A DNA stretch of 18,328 bases from the NCBI GenBank assembly GCA_041612095.1, contig JBFJJW010000037.1, forward strand, positions 1 through 18,328, in the 5' to 3' direction. The DNA is from Solimonas sp041612095 (GTDB lineage: Bacteria > Pseudomonadota > Gammaproteobacteria > Nevskiales > Nevskiaceae). The notes beneath the pieces were generated by a model that saw only the letters and a program-made list of their open reading frames with translations, searched no databases and was not told the DNA's origin. Numbering within the stretch: the stretch's first letter is position 1; each line of letters begins with the position of its first letter. Below, piece after piece: positions 1 to 7,403 of the stretch. Position numbers and translations under genes: made by a program.

Positions 1-316
1 CAAGCCGTTCAAGCTGGACGAGGTGCGAGAAGCACTCTCGGACCTCGGCGTGGCTGGCATAACGGTGACGGAGGTCAAAGGGTTTGGCCGCCAGAAAGGC
101 CATACCGAGCTCTACCGCGGCGCCGAATACGTGGTGGATTTTTTGCCAAAAGTGAAGATCGAGGTCGCAGTAGGCGACGACAAGCTGGAAGGGGCGATGG
201 ATGCCATCAGCAAGGCGGCGCATACCGGCAAGATCGGTGACGGCAAGATTTTCGTCTTTTCACTCGACCAGGCCATCCGTATTCGTACGGGTGAGACCGG
301 TAAGGACGCCCTGTAA
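1..316 (+). CDS. PII nitrogen regulatory protein, GlnB/GlnK family (5' truncated)
   Basis: This is the C-terminal part of a PII signalling protein. PII trimers sense 2-oxoglutarate, ATP/ADP and, through uridylylation, glutamine, and they control Amt channels and nitrogen enzymes. The first complete codon is at base 2 and the reading begins KPFKLDEVREAL, so only about eight N-terminal residues lie outside the window. The T-loop is visible (GFGRQKGHTELYRGAEY) with the Tyr that GlnD uridylylates, followed by VDFLPKVKIEV and the nucleotide-binding B-loop TGKIGDGKIF. The C-terminus RIRTGETGKDAL is intact. The stop lies 11 bases before the next gene, an Amt channel, so the two form a PII-amt operon. 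The protein is clearly related to the second PII at 1922-2260 but differs across the central strand and C-terminus, so it is an old paralogue and not a recent duplication. GlnB versus GlnK cannot be settled from sequence; its position beside amt favours a GlnK role. Confidence 0.95.
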   Translation, partial: KPFKLDEVREALSDLGVAGITVTEVKGFGRQKGHTELYRGAEYVVDFLPKVKIEVAVGDDKLEGAMDAISKAAHTGKIGDGKIFVFSLDQAIRIRTGETGKDAL

Positions 317-327
317 GGAGCCCACCC

Positions 328-1788
328 ATGATGCGTAAATATTTGAGTGCTTTAATGCTGGCCGCTGCCTGCGGCCTTTCGGCGCCGGCCTGGTCTGAAG
401 AGGCCATGGATGCGGAGCCGACTTCGGCTCTCGTGGCCGAGGCGCCCGAAGCCATGGCAGCAGAAGCAGCGACCGAGGCACCTGCCGAGGCAGTGGTCGA
501 AGTCGCAACCGAAGCTGCGGCAGAAGTCGCAGCACCGCAGACCACTGCTGATCTGGCCTACGCCCTCGACACCTTCTACTTCCTGGTGATGGGTGCATTG
601 GTGATGTGGATGGCGGCAGGCTTCTCGATGCTGGAGGCCGGCCTGGTCCGCTCCAAGAACACGGCCGAGATTCTGACCAAGAACATCGGTCTGTTCTCGA
701 TCGCCTGCGTCATGTACATGCTGGTCGGCTACAAGATCATGTATCCGGGTGATGCGGCGATGAGCCCGTACTTCCCCGGGTTCGGCGGCCTGCTGGGCAA
801 GGACGACAATGGCCTGGATGCTGTGCTCGCCGGCGGTGATGGCGCGCCCTACTACTCGACCCTGTCGGACTTCTTCTTCCAGGTGGTGTTTGTGGCCACC
901 GCGATGTCGATCGTCTCCGGTGCCGTGGCCGAGCGCATGAAGCTGATGACGTTCTTCGGCTTCGCGATCTTCATGACCGGCTTCATCTACCCGATCCAGG
1001 GCTTCTGGAAGTGGGGCGGCGGTTTCCTCGATGCCGCTGGCTTCTCGGACTTCGCCGGCTCAGGTGTGGTCCACCTCTGTGGTGCGACCGCGGCGCTGGC
1101 CGGTGTGCTGCTGCTCGGCGCCCGCAAGGGCAAGTACGGCCCGGACGGCAAGGTCAACCCGATTCCGGGCGCCAACCTGCCGATGGCCACGCTGGGTACC
1201 TTCATCCTCTGGCTGGGCTGGTTCGGATTCAACGGCGGCTCGGAGCTCAAGGTCTCCAACGTCGATGAAGCCAACGCGGTTGCGCTGGTGTTCGTCAACA
1301 CCAACATGGCGGCCTGCGGCGGTCTGATCGCTGCGCTGTTCATGTCGAAGATCCTGTTCAAGAAGGCGGATCTGACGATGGTGCTGAATGGCGCACTGGC
1401 TGGCCTGGTGGCGATCACCGCCGAGCCGCTGACGCCGAGCCCGATGTTCGCGACCCTGGTTGGCGCGGTTGGTGGCGTCATCGTGGTGCTGTCGATCCTG
1501 GGGCTGGACAAGCTGAAGATCGACGATCCGGTCGGTGCGATCTCGGTCCACGGCGTGGTCGGCATGTGGGGCCTGCTGGCGGTGCCGCTGTCCAACACCG
1601 ATGCCAGCTTTGGCGCGCAATTCCTCGGCCTGGGCACGATCCTGGTCTTCGTCTTCGTCACCTCCAGCATCGTCTGGCTGGTACTGAAGATGGTGATGGG
1701 CCTGCGGGTCAGCGAGGAAGAGGAACACGAGGGTGTCGACATCTCCGAGTGCGGTGTCGAGGCATACCCCGAGTTCTCGAAGAACTAG
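328..1788 (+). CDS. amt: Ammonium transporter, Amt family, with acidic Ala/Glu-rich N-terminal linker
   Basis: This 486-residue inner-membrane ammonium channel starts at ATG 328, just after an AGGAG ribosome site. A signal peptide covers about residues 1-23 (AWS before EE). It is followed by about 47 residues of Ala/Glu-rich sequence with no Lys or Arg, and the Amt fold begins near residue 74. Pore signatures are present: the gate phenylalanine in FFFQVVF (F188), WFGFNGGS with F301 and S305, and the twin histidines in GSGVVHLCG (H249) and AISVHGVVG (H408). The C-terminal tail GLRVSEEEEHEG then DISECGVEAYPEF is the PII-responsive cytoplasmic tail of the family. The segment MLEAGLVRSKN matches the Amt subtype with 'EAGLVRSKN', whereas the second channel at 2343 has the E. 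coli AmtB-type 'FYGGLVRARN'. It lies 11 bases after the upstream PII gene and ends at a strong terminator. The Amt function is secure; the linker's role is unknown. Confidence 0.96.
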   Translation: MMRKYLSALMLAAACGLSAPAWSEEAMDAEPTSALVAEAPEAMAAEAATEAPAEAVVEVATEAAAEVAAPQTTADLAYALDTFYFLVMGALVMWMAAGFSMLEAGLVRSKNTAEILTKNIGLFSIACVMYMLVGYKIMYPGDAAMSPYFPGFGGLLGKDDNGLDAVLAGGDGAPYYSTLSDFFFQVVFVATAMSIVSGAVAERMKLMTFFGFAIFMTGFIYPIQGFWKWGGGFLDAAGFSDFAGSGVVHLCGATAALAGVLLLGARKGKYGPDGKVNPIPGANLPMATLGTFILWLGWFGFNGGSELKVSNVDEANAVALVFVNTNMAACGGLIAALFMSKILFKKADLTMVLNGALAGLVAITAEPLTPSPMFATLVGAVGGVIVVLSILGLDKLKIDDPVGAISVHGVVGMWGLLAVPLSNTDASFGAQFLGLGTILVFVFVTSSIVWLVLKMVMGLRVSEEEEHEGVDISECGVEAYPEFSKN

Positions 1789-1811
1789 TACTGAGAGTCT
1801 CCGGTGGGACT

Positions 1812-1845
1812 GGGGCGGGCGCGCAGGCGCCCGCCCCTTTTCTTT
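1812..1845 (+). terminator. Rho-independent terminator after the first PII-amt pair
   Basis: A perfect 11-bp stem (left arm 1812-1822, right arm 1827-1837) with a 4-base GCAG loop is followed directly by TTTTCTTT. It lies 24 bases after the amt stop codon. It separates the first PII-amt unit from the following glnK gene, implying that glnK has its own promoter. Confidence 0.92.
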
Positions 1846-1871
1846 GTCCGGATCCGGTGCATGGCGCCACA

Positions 1872-1887
1872 TGGCGGTGCGGGTGCT
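1872..1887 (+). promoter_or_regulatory. Candidate sigma-54 (RpoN) promoter of glnK
   Basis: The sequence TGGCGGTGCGGGTGCT has GG and GC separated by exactly ten bases. It matches TGGC at -24 and TGC(T) at -12 of the consensus TGGCAC-N5-TTGC, with mismatches in the middle of the -24 box. The predicted start near 1898 would leave a leader of about 24 bases containing the GGAG site at 1909-1912. glnK is a classic NtrC/sigma-54 target. I saw no clear NtrC site in the short upstream gap. An alternative -10-like TAAAAT (1887-1892) has no good -35. Confidence 0.45.
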
Positions 1888-1921
1888 AAAATCCGCGCTC
1901 TGCTTTCTGGAGCCGCACTGT

Positions 1922-2260
1922 ATGAAAATGCTGATCGCCGTCATCAAGCCGTTCAAGCTCGACGCCGTTCGCGAAGCACTCGCGGATATCGGGGTTCAAG
2001 GCATGACTGTCACCGAAGTCCGCGGCTTCGGCCGGCAGAAGGGCCATACCGAGCTGTATCGCGGCGCCGAATATACGGTCGATCTGCTGCCGAAGATCAA
2101 GCTCGAAGTCGCGCTGGCACCGGATCAGGTGGAGAAGGCGGTCGAGGCCATCCAGAAGGCGGCCAAGACCGGACAGATCGGCGACGGCAAGATCTTCATT
2201 TATGACCTTGACCAGACGGTGCGCATCCGCACCGGCGAGTCCGGCGTCGAAGCGGTTTAA
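1922..2260 (+). CDS. glnK: PII nitrogen regulatory protein GlnK
   Basis: This complete 112-residue PII protein is the normal family length. The start is ATG 1922, preceded by GGAG nine bases upstream; a longer in-frame extension from 1733 runs through the upstream terminator and is not used. The N-terminus MKMLIAVIKPFKLD is canonical. The T-loop carries Tyr51 in TELYRGAEY, the GlnD uridylylation site, and the B-loop TGQIGDGKIF binds the ATP/ADP phosphates. The C-loop RIRTGESG is intact. PII proteins act as trimers; GlnK inserts its T-loops into the AmtB pore when nitrogen is ample and releases them when 2-oxoglutarate is high or Tyr51 is uridylylated. The gene lies between two Amt genes, so it could serve either channel. 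It has its own candidate sigma-54 promoter and is followed by a terminator before amtB. Confidence 0.96.
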   Translation: MKMLIAVIKPFKLDAVREALADIGVQGMTVTEVRGFGRQKGHTELYRGAEYTVDLLPKIKLEVALAPDQVEKAVEAIQKAAKTGQIGDGKIFIYDLDQTVRIRTGESGVEAV

Positions 2261-2277
2261 CCCGACTATTCAGCACG

Positions 2278-2314
2278 ACCCCCGTCATCTTCGAAGATCG
2301 CGGGGGTTTTTCTT
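2278..2314 (+). terminator. Rho-independent terminator between glnK and amtB
   Basis: The arm ACCCCCG (2278-2284) pairs with CGGGGGT (2301-2307). A second inner stem, ATCTT/AAGAT, is separated from it by one wobble and one mismatch, and the hairpin is followed by a T-rich run (2307-2314). It begins 17 bases after the glnK stop and ends 28 bases before amtB, so it should cut down read-through from glnK into amtB. Confidence 0.85.
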
Positions 2315-2342
2315 GTCCGTACATTCGCTGGGGGGACGTTAG

Positions 2343-3635
2343 ATGAAAATCCTGATCTGCGCGCTGATCGCGCTGCTGCCGAGCCTGGCGCTGGCGCAGG
2401 ACGGCGTCGATAGTGGCGACACCGCCTGGATCCTGACCTCGACAGCACTGGTGCTGTTCATGTCACTGCCTGGCCTCGCCCTGTTCTATGGCGGCCTGGT
2501 ACGCGCCAGAAACGTGCTGTCGGTGCTGGTGCAGTGCTTCGCGATCGTCTGCGTGGTCTCGGTACTGTGGTTGATCTGCGGATACAGCCTGGCGTTTGCG
2601 CCGGGCAATGGCTTCATCGGCGGGCTCTCCAAGGCCTTCTTCGCGGGCGTAGGCGAGGGCAGTGTCAGCGGCACGATTCCCGAGACCGCATTCGCGATGT
2701 TCCAGCTGACCTTTGCCTGCATCACCCCGGCGCTGATCGTCGGCGGCTTTGCCGAGCGCATGAAGTTCTCGGCCATGCTGCTGTTCTCGGTGCTGTGGCT
2801 GTTTGCCGTGTACCTGCCGATCTGCCATTGGGTCTGGGCCAGCGACGGCTGGCTGTTCGAGATGGGCCTGCTGGACTTTGCCGGCGGCACCGTGGTCCAC
2901 ATTACGGCCGGCGTCGCGGCTCTGGTTGCCGCCCTGGTCCTGGGGCGCCGCCAGGGCTTCCCGCAGACGCCGATGATGCCGCACAACCTGACGATGACGG
3001 TCACCGGCGCCGGCATGCTCTGGGTCGGCTGGTTCGGCTTCAACGGCGGCTCGGCGCTGGCGTCCAACGGCAACGCCGCGATGGCGATCCTGGTCACGCA
3101 TATCTCCGCCGCAGCCGGCGCGATGATGTGGAGTGCCATCGAATGGATCAAGTACGGCAAGCCCTCCGCGCTGGGCCTGGTCACCGGCATGGTCGCGGGC
3201 CTGGGCACGATCACCCCCGCCTCGGGTTTTGTCGGCCCCGGCGGCGCGCTGATCATCGGCCTGGTGGCGGGTCTGGTGTGCTTCAACGCCACCCACGCGC
3301 TGAAGCGTGTGCTCAAGGTCGATGACTCGCTGGACGTGTTCCCGGTGCATGGCGTCGGCGGCATCCTCGGCACCTTTGCCGCCGGCATTTTCGCGGCATC
3401 CACGCTCGGTGTGTTCAGTGGCCAGGGCTATGCCGAGGGCATGACCATGGGCAAGCAACTCGGCGTGCAGCTGATCGGCATTGCGGCCACCGGCACCTGG
3501 GCGGCGCTGCTGACCTGGGGTCTGCTGAAGCTGGTGAGCAGAATCACCGGCCTGCGCGTCAACCCCGAGCAGGAGACCATGGGCCTGGATACGACGCAGC
3601 ACAACGAGCGCGGTTACGACCTGCAGACGCTGTAA
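2343..3635 (+). CDS. amtB: Ammonium transporter AmtB (E. coli type)
   Basis: This 430-residue ammonium channel is close to the size of E. coli AmtB. The start is ATG 2343 behind a GGGGGGA ribosome site. A signal peptide is predicted at residues 1-18 (LALA before QDGVDSGD). The AmtB signature SLPGLALFYGGLVRARNVLS spans about 41-60. The first phenyl gate lies in FQLTFACITPAL (F124), the second with the pore serine in WFGFNGGS (F233, S237), and the twin histidines are H186 in GGTVVHITAG and H336 in VFPVHGVGG. The C-terminal tail RITGLRVNPEQETMGLD is the GlnK-contacting helix, followed by LDTTQHNERGYD. The protein acts in the inner membrane as a trimer that conducts ammonia after deprotonating ammonium. 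It pairs naturally with glnK upstream, but a terminator separates them and I see no convincing promoter in the 28-base remainder, so expression probably depends on read-through. Confidence 0.97.
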   Translation: MKILICALIALLPSLALAQDGVDSGDTAWILTSTALVLFMSLPGLALFYGGLVRARNVLSVLVQCFAIVCVVSVLWLICGYSLAFAPGNGFIGGLSKAFFAGVGEGSVSGTIPETAFAMFQLTFACITPALIVGGFAERMKFSAMLLFSVLWLFAVYLPICHWVWASDGWLFEMGLLDFAGGTVVHITAGVAALVAALVLGRRQGFPQTPMMPHNLTMTVTGAGMLWVGWFGFNGGSALASNGNAAMAILVTHISAAAGAMMWSAIEWIKYGKPSALGLVTGMVAGLGTITPASGFVGPGGALIIGLVAGLVCFNATHALKRVLKVDDSLDVFPVHGVGGILGTFAAGIFAASTLGVFSGQGYAEGMTMGKQLGVQLIGIAATGTWAALLTWGLLKLVSRITGLRVNPEQETMGLDTTQHNERGYDLQTL

Positions 3636-3652
3636 GTTCGGAACGCGGAACC

Positions 3653-3683
3653 AGGGGCGGCCACCAGGCCGCCCCTACTTTTT
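3653..3683 (+). terminator. Rho-independent terminator after amtB
   Basis: A perfect 10-bp stem (3653-3662 with 3667-3676) and an ACCA loop are followed by ACTTTTT. The right arm and T-run overlap the last codons of the convergent CDGSH gene (stop codon 3675-3677). There is no T-run in the minus direction, so it serves only the plus-strand amtB transcript. Confidence 0.9.
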
Positions 3684-3935
3684 GGGCAGCCGGTTGTGCG
3701 CACCATCGCAATGCGGCGGGTGTCGCGTCTGCTTGCAGCCGCACAGCCATAGCGTGCCGGTATTGGCCTTGACCGTGAGCTTCTTCGGCTCGATGCCGGT
3801 GCCGTGATGGGGGCCGTCGCAGAACGGCTGGCGCTGCGAGCGCCCGCAGGCGCACCACCAATACTCGCCGGGCGCCAGTTCTTCCAGCAGAAACGGGGTG
3901 CTTTGCGCGACGATCGGTGGCGGCAGCGTGTTCAT
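3675..3935 (-). CDS. Dual CDGSH-type iron-sulfur protein
   Basis: This small 86-residue protein carries two CDGSH iron-sulfur motifs, each binding a [2Fe-2S] cluster through three Cys and one His. Motif one is CACGRSQRQPFCDGPH (C28, C30, C39, H43). Motif two is CGCKQTRHPPHCDGAH (C65, C67, C76, H80). No signal peptide or membrane segment is seen, so it is probably cytoplasmic. The double-motif layout resembles bacterial relatives of the MiNT group; roles proposed for the family are electron or cluster transfer and redox sensing, and its partner here is unknown. The start ATG at 3935 has GGATAA six bases upstream. It is divergent from the DUF4124 gene and convergent with amtB, whose terminator covers its stop codon. 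Confidence 0.92.
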   Translation of the reverse strand: MNTLPPPIVAQSTPFLLEELAPGEYWWCACGRSQRQPFCDGPHHGTGIEPKKLTVKANTGTLWLCGCKQTRHPPHCDGAHNRLPKK

Positions 3936-4001
3936 CGGTTATCCATGCGGCAGGCCGCAGAATCGTACTAGACTCCACCCACTCGTCACCGTGAGGACTC
4001 C

Positions 4002-4493
4002 ATGAACACCACCCTGCCCACCCTTGCACTGGTAGTGGCCGCCCTTTTCGGCGTTGCCGAAGCCGGCCAGATCTACAAGTACGTAGACGCGCAGGGGCGC
4101 GTGCATTACGCGGACCAGCCGCAGCCCGGCTGGAAGCGCGTCGATGTGCGTCCGCCGACCAATAGCCAGGAATCCGAGTGGAGCGAGCCCGGTGTAGCCC
4201 GAGGCGCTGACCTGGAACGCGCGGCCGAATGCGCGCGCAAGCAGGAGCAGCTCAAGACCTATCGCAATGCCGCGCGGATCGTCGAACGCGACAGCCTGGG
4301 TCGCGACAAGGAGTACTCTGCGGACGAGCGCAAGCAGCTGATCGAGAAGACCGAGACCGAGATCGAATCGCTGTGCAGCAGCGCACCTGCCAGCGCAGCG
4401 CCGCCGGCTGCGGCGGCGGACGAAGAGGTCGATGTCTCGGCGCCGCCGGAGGAGCTGCCCGAGTCGGTTTCCGACTACGAGGAAGCCCGCTAA
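4002..4493 (+). CDS. Exported DUF4124 domain-containing protein
   Basis: This 163-residue protein has a signal peptide at about residues 1-21 (GVAEA before GQIYKY). The DUF4124 signature IYKYVDAQGRVHYADQPQPG follows immediately at about residues 24-43. The domain is common in proteobacterial envelope proteins and has no established biochemical function. The middle (about 68-125) is rich in charged residues and likely helical. The tail (about 126-163) is Ala/Pro/Glu-rich and acidic, so probably disordered. There are two cysteines in the mature part (near residues 77 and 125), which could form a disulfide in the periplasm; this is inference. The start ATG 4002 has TGAGGA four bases upstream. 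No operon partner is evident: the upstream CDGSH gene is divergent and speE downstream is convergent. Confidence 0.88.
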   Translation: MNTTLPTLALVVAALFGVAEAGQIYKYVDAQGRVHYADQPQPGWKRVDVRPPTNSQESEWSEPGVARGADLERAAECARKQEQLKTYRNAARIVERDSLGRDKEYSADERKQLIEKTETEIESLCSSAPASAAPPAAAADEEVDVSAPPEELPESVSDYEEAR

Positions 4494-4523
4494 GGGCCGC
4501 CTCGTAGCCTCTTCTGCCCGGGA

Positions 4524-5375
4524 TTAGCCGGCCAGCGCCTTGCGCACAAATGTCGGCAGCGCGAAGGCGGCACGGTGGGTTTCGGCGTTGTAGAACTGCG
4601 CATCCAGGGCCGCGATGGCCTTGGGATCAAGACGCTCGGCCAGCGGACCTGCCTGCTTGCAGGCGATCGACCCTGACCACCAGCCCGACGGGTAGATCAC
4701 CTGCGGGAAGTGCAGCAAGGTGGTCTCGGCGAAGCCAGCCTCGCGCATCGCCGCGTGCATTTCCTGAATCAGCGAAAGATGCAGCAGCGGCGACTCGGAC
4801 TGCTGCACCAGCATGCCGTCCGGTGCCAGTGCCTTGATGCAGTCCAGATAGAACTTCTTGCCGAACAGACCCTCGGCAGGGCCGACCGGGTCGGTGGAGT
4901 CGATGATGATCAGATCGATGGAGCCGGCCTTGGCCTCCTTCATCCACTGGATGCCGTCGCCAAAGAACAGCGTCGCGCGCGGATCGTTGTTGCGATCGCA
5001 CAGTTCCGGAAAGTACTGCTCCGACAGCCGCGTGACGCGCTCGTCGATCTCGACCTGGGTCGCGGATTGCACCTCCGGATGCTTGAGCACCTCGCGCAAG
5101 GTGCCGCAGTCACCGCCGCCCACGATCACGACGTTGCGCGGATTCGGATGCGAATTCAGCGCCGGGTGCGACATCATCTCGTGATACAGGAAGTTGTCGC
5201 GCGTCGAGACCATGGTGCAGCCATCGATCGTCATCAGCGTGCCGAAGGTCTCGGTCTGCCAGATCTCGATCTGCTGATACGGGGTCTGCTCGCTGTGCAG
5301 CTTTTCCGCCTTCAGCGAGAAAGCGGTGCCAGTCTTCTCGATTGCTTCGGTAAACCAGCTTCGGTCCAGGGCCAT
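4524..5375 (-). CDS. speE: Spermidine synthase (polyamine aminopropyltransferase)
   Basis: This 283-residue cytoplasmic enzyme transfers the aminopropyl group from decarboxylated S-adenosylmethionine to putrescine, giving spermidine and methylthioadenosine. Family landmarks are in order: FGTLMTIDG (about 44-52), STRDNFLYHEMMSH (57-70), the nucleotide-binding loop VGGGDCGTLREVLKHPE (85-101), VEIDERV (108-114), and the active-site block DSTDPVGPAEGLF (159-171). The start ATG 5375 (MALDRSWFTE) aligns with the E. coli SpeE start; an upstream in-frame start at 5417 would add 14 unusual residues and is less likely. The loop has Cys90 where many relatives have Gly (GGGDGG). The C-terminal substrate-side sequence IYPSGWWSGSIACK fits proteobacterial SpeE. 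The gene is divergent from speA, placing two steps of spermidine synthesis side by side. speD, needed for the aminopropyl donor, is not in the window. Confidence 0.96.
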   Translation of the reverse strand: MALDRSWFTEAIEKTGTAFSLKAEKLHSEQTPYQQIEIWQTETFGTLMTIDGCTMVSTRDNFLYHEMMSHPALNSHPNPRNVVIVGGGDCGTLREVLKHPEVQSATQVEIDERVTRLSEQYFPELCDRNNDPRATLFFGDGIQWMKEAKAGSIDLIIIDSTDPVGPAEGLFGKKFYLDCIKALAPDGMLVQQSESPLLHLSLIQEMHAAMREAGFAETTLLHFPQVIYPSGWWSGSIACKQAGPLAERLDPKAIAALDAQFYNAETHRAAFALPTFVRKALAG

Positions 5376-5506
5376 GTCATTACATCCAGAGTCGGTGGGG
5401 CCTACAATGCGCCGCATCCAAAGTGCGCCCGCAAGGGCCGCTAGTGGGTGGCTTATTTCGCGGCGCGAGTATAAACGCTACGCCTGCCCAACCGAGTGAC
5501 GTTCTG
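5376..5506. promoter_or_regulatory. Divergent speE-speA intergenic region with candidate -10 elements
   Basis: The 131 bases between the two start codons must hold both promoters. The plus strand has TACAAT at 5403-5408 and TATAAA at 5470-5475. The minus strand has TATACT at 5473-5468, overlapping TATAAA almost symmetrically. None has a convincing -35 box at normal spacing, so start-site assignment is tentative. Confidence 0.3.
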
Positions 5507-7402
5507 GTGACTTCCAAGACCTGGTCTCCTGCCCATGCCCGTGAGCTGTACAACATGCCCCAGTGGGGCGAGGGCTATTTCGACGTGGCTGACAACGGCC
5601 ACGTTGTCGTGCGCCCGTTCCGCGAGCAGTCGCCGGTTGCCATCGACCTGCACGCCCTGGCACAGCGCCTCGGCAAGGAAGGCCTGGAACTGCCGGTGCT
5701 GGTGCGCTTCGTCAATGTGCTGCACGACCGCGTCGACAGCCTGACCGGGGCCTTTGCCGAAGTCATCGGCGAGCTGGGCTATCGCGGCAACTACACCGCG
5801 GTGTACCCGATCAAGGTCAATCAGCAGGGAGACGTGATCGAGGAGATCGTGCGCCACGGTGGCGAGCGCGTCGGCCTGGAGTCCGGCTCCAAACCCGAGC
5901 TGGCGGCGGTACTCGGCATGGCCCGCCCCGGCAGCGTTGTCGTTTGTAACGGTTACAAGGACCGCGCCTACATCCGCCGCGCGCTGATCGGCCAGAAACT
6001 GGGCCACAAGGTCTACATCGTCGTCGAGAAGCTGTCGGAGCTGCCGCTGGTCATCGCCGAAGCCAAGTCGCTGAAGGTCGCACCGCTGATCGGTCTGCGC
6101 GTACGCCTGTCCGCAAACTTCACCAGCACACAGCAGAACACGGGCGGCGAGAAAGCCAAGTTCGGCCTGACTTCGCCGCAGGTGCTGGAGGCGCTGGAGA
6201 TGCTGCGCGCTGCTGGCCACGTCGACGCGGTGCAGATGGTGCATTTCCATCTTGGTTCGCAGGTTGCCAATGTGCAGGACGTTGCCAAGGGCCTGCGCGA
6301 AGCCGCGCGTTTCTATGTCGAGCTGCGCCGCCTCGGCGCGCCCGTGGATGTGGTGGACGTCGGCGGCGGCCTCGGCGTGGACTACGAGGGCACGCGCTCA
6401 CGCTCGTTCTGCTCGATGAATTACTCGCTGCGTGAGTACGCGCGTAACATCCTGCGCACGCTGCAGGAAGTCTGTGCAGAGCACGGCGAACCGGAGCCGA
6501 ATGTGATCTCCGAGTCAGGTCGTGCGCTGACCGCCCATCACGCGGTACTGATTGCAGATGTCGTGGACCGCGACGAGTTGCCGTCGCGTACGCTGGAGGC
6601 GCCGGCCGCCGACGCGCCGGCAGTACTCAACGATCTGCACGCGCTGCTGGACCAGATCGATATCCAGGGTCCGATAGAAAGCCTGCACGATGCCGCGCAG
6701 TTCTTCTCCGACGCGCAGATGCAGTACACGATGGGCCTGCTCAATCTGACGCAACGCGCCTACGCCGAGCGCGCCTACTACGCGCTTGCGCATGCGGTGC
6801 TGCCGAAGCTGGACCCCAGCATCCGTGCGCAGCGCGAGGCCATCGACGAGCTGCGCGACAAGCTCGCCGCCAAGTACTTCTGCAATTTCTCCGTGTTCCA
6901 GTCGGTACCGGATGCCTGGGCCATCGATCAGGTGTTTCCGATCATGCCGATCCACCGCCTGCAGCAGCGGCCGGACGTGCGCGCCCGGCTCTGCGACCTT
7001 ACCTGCGATTCCGACGGCCGCCTCGATCAGTACGTGGACCGCGAAGGCCTGATGCCTACGCTGGCTTTGCACGCCCTGAAGGATCACGAGCCGTATCTGA
7101 TCGGCTTCTTCATGGTCGGCGCCTATCAGGAAATTCTCGGCGACATGCACAACCTGTTCGGCGACACCAATGCCGTGAACGTGGCGCTGGACCCCGCCAG
7201 CGAGGGTGGCTGGCGGCTGGAAGGACAGGAGCACGGCGACCGTACCGACGAACTGCTGCGCTATGTGCACCTGGAGCCGGAGCGCCTGTCGGCAGCCTAC
7301 CGCGAGAAGATGGCCGCCTCCGGCCTGCCGGAAGCGGAGGCGCAGGCCCTGCTGGGCGAACTCGATGCCGGCCTCAGCGGCTATACCTATCTGAGCGCCT
7401 GA
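5507..7402 (+). CDS. speA: Biosynthetic arginine decarboxylase
   Basis: This PLP enzyme converts arginine to agmatine, the first step of the agmatine route to putrescine. It resembles E. coli SpeA (658 aa) along its whole length. GTG 5507 gives 631 residues; the frame stays open back to GTG 5423, but that would add 28 unconserved residues, and conservation begins at KTWSPAHARELYNMPQWGEG. The Schiff-base lysine lies in VYPIKVNQQ (K103). Further marks are GLESGSKPELAAVLG, NGYKDRAYIRRALIG, HFHLGSQVANVQD, DVGGGLGVDYEGTRS and ESGRALTAHHAVL. In the C-terminal domain CDSD (C500) supplies the catalytic Cys, followed by GFFMVGAYQEILGDMHNLF. It is of the alanine-racemase-fold (group IV) decarboxylases, not the fold I acid-inducible type. 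It is divergent from speE and one base upstream of a PHA-synthase-like gene, with which it is probably co-transcribed. The exact start is uncertain. Confidence 0.95.
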   Translation: MTSKTWSPAHARELYNMPQWGEGYFDVADNGHVVVRPFREQSPVAIDLHALAQRLGKEGLELPVLVRFVNVLHDRVDSLTGAFAEVIGELGYRGNYTAVYPIKVNQQGDVIEEIVRHGGERVGLESGSKPELAAVLGMARPGSVVVCNGYKDRAYIRRALIGQKLGHKVYIVVEKLSELPLVIAEAKSLKVAPLIGLRVRLSANFTSTQQNTGGEKAKFGLTSPQVLEALEMLRAAGHVDAVQMVHFHLGSQVANVQDVAKGLREAARFYVELRRLGAPVDVVDVGGGLGVDYEGTRSRSFCSMNYSLREYARNILRTLQEVCAEHGEPEPNVISESGRALTAHHAVLIADVVDRDELPSRTLEAPAADAPAVLNDLHALLDQIDIQGPIESLHDAAQFFSDAQMQYTMGLLNLTQRAYAERAYYALAHAVLPKLDPSIRAQREAIDELRDKLAAKYFCNFSVFQSVPDAWAIDQVFPIMPIHRLQQRPDVRARLCDLTCDSDGRLDQYVDREGLMPTLALHALKDHEPYLIGFFMVGAYQEILGDMHNLFGDTNAVNVALDPASEGGWRLEGQEHGDRTDELLRYVHLEPERLSAAYREKMAASGLPEAEAQALLGELDAGLSGYTYLSA

Positions 7403-7403
7403 G

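Noticed and set aside
1733..1921. N-terminal extension of GlnK
   Set aside because: The extension runs through the upstream terminator and adds unconserved residues; ATG 1922 gives the standard PII start.
1060..1956. 298-residue minus-strand frame over the first Amt
   Set aside because: It is antisense to Amt, crosses the terminator and has shadow-type composition.
2463..3602. 379-residue minus-strand frame over amtB
   Set aside because: Composition is dominated by His, Arg and Gln and it lies wholly opposite a well-conserved AmtB gene.
5423..5506. 28-residue N-terminal extension of SpeA from GTG 5423
   Set aside because: The sequence is unconserved and overlaps the probable promoter region, although the start remains uncertain.
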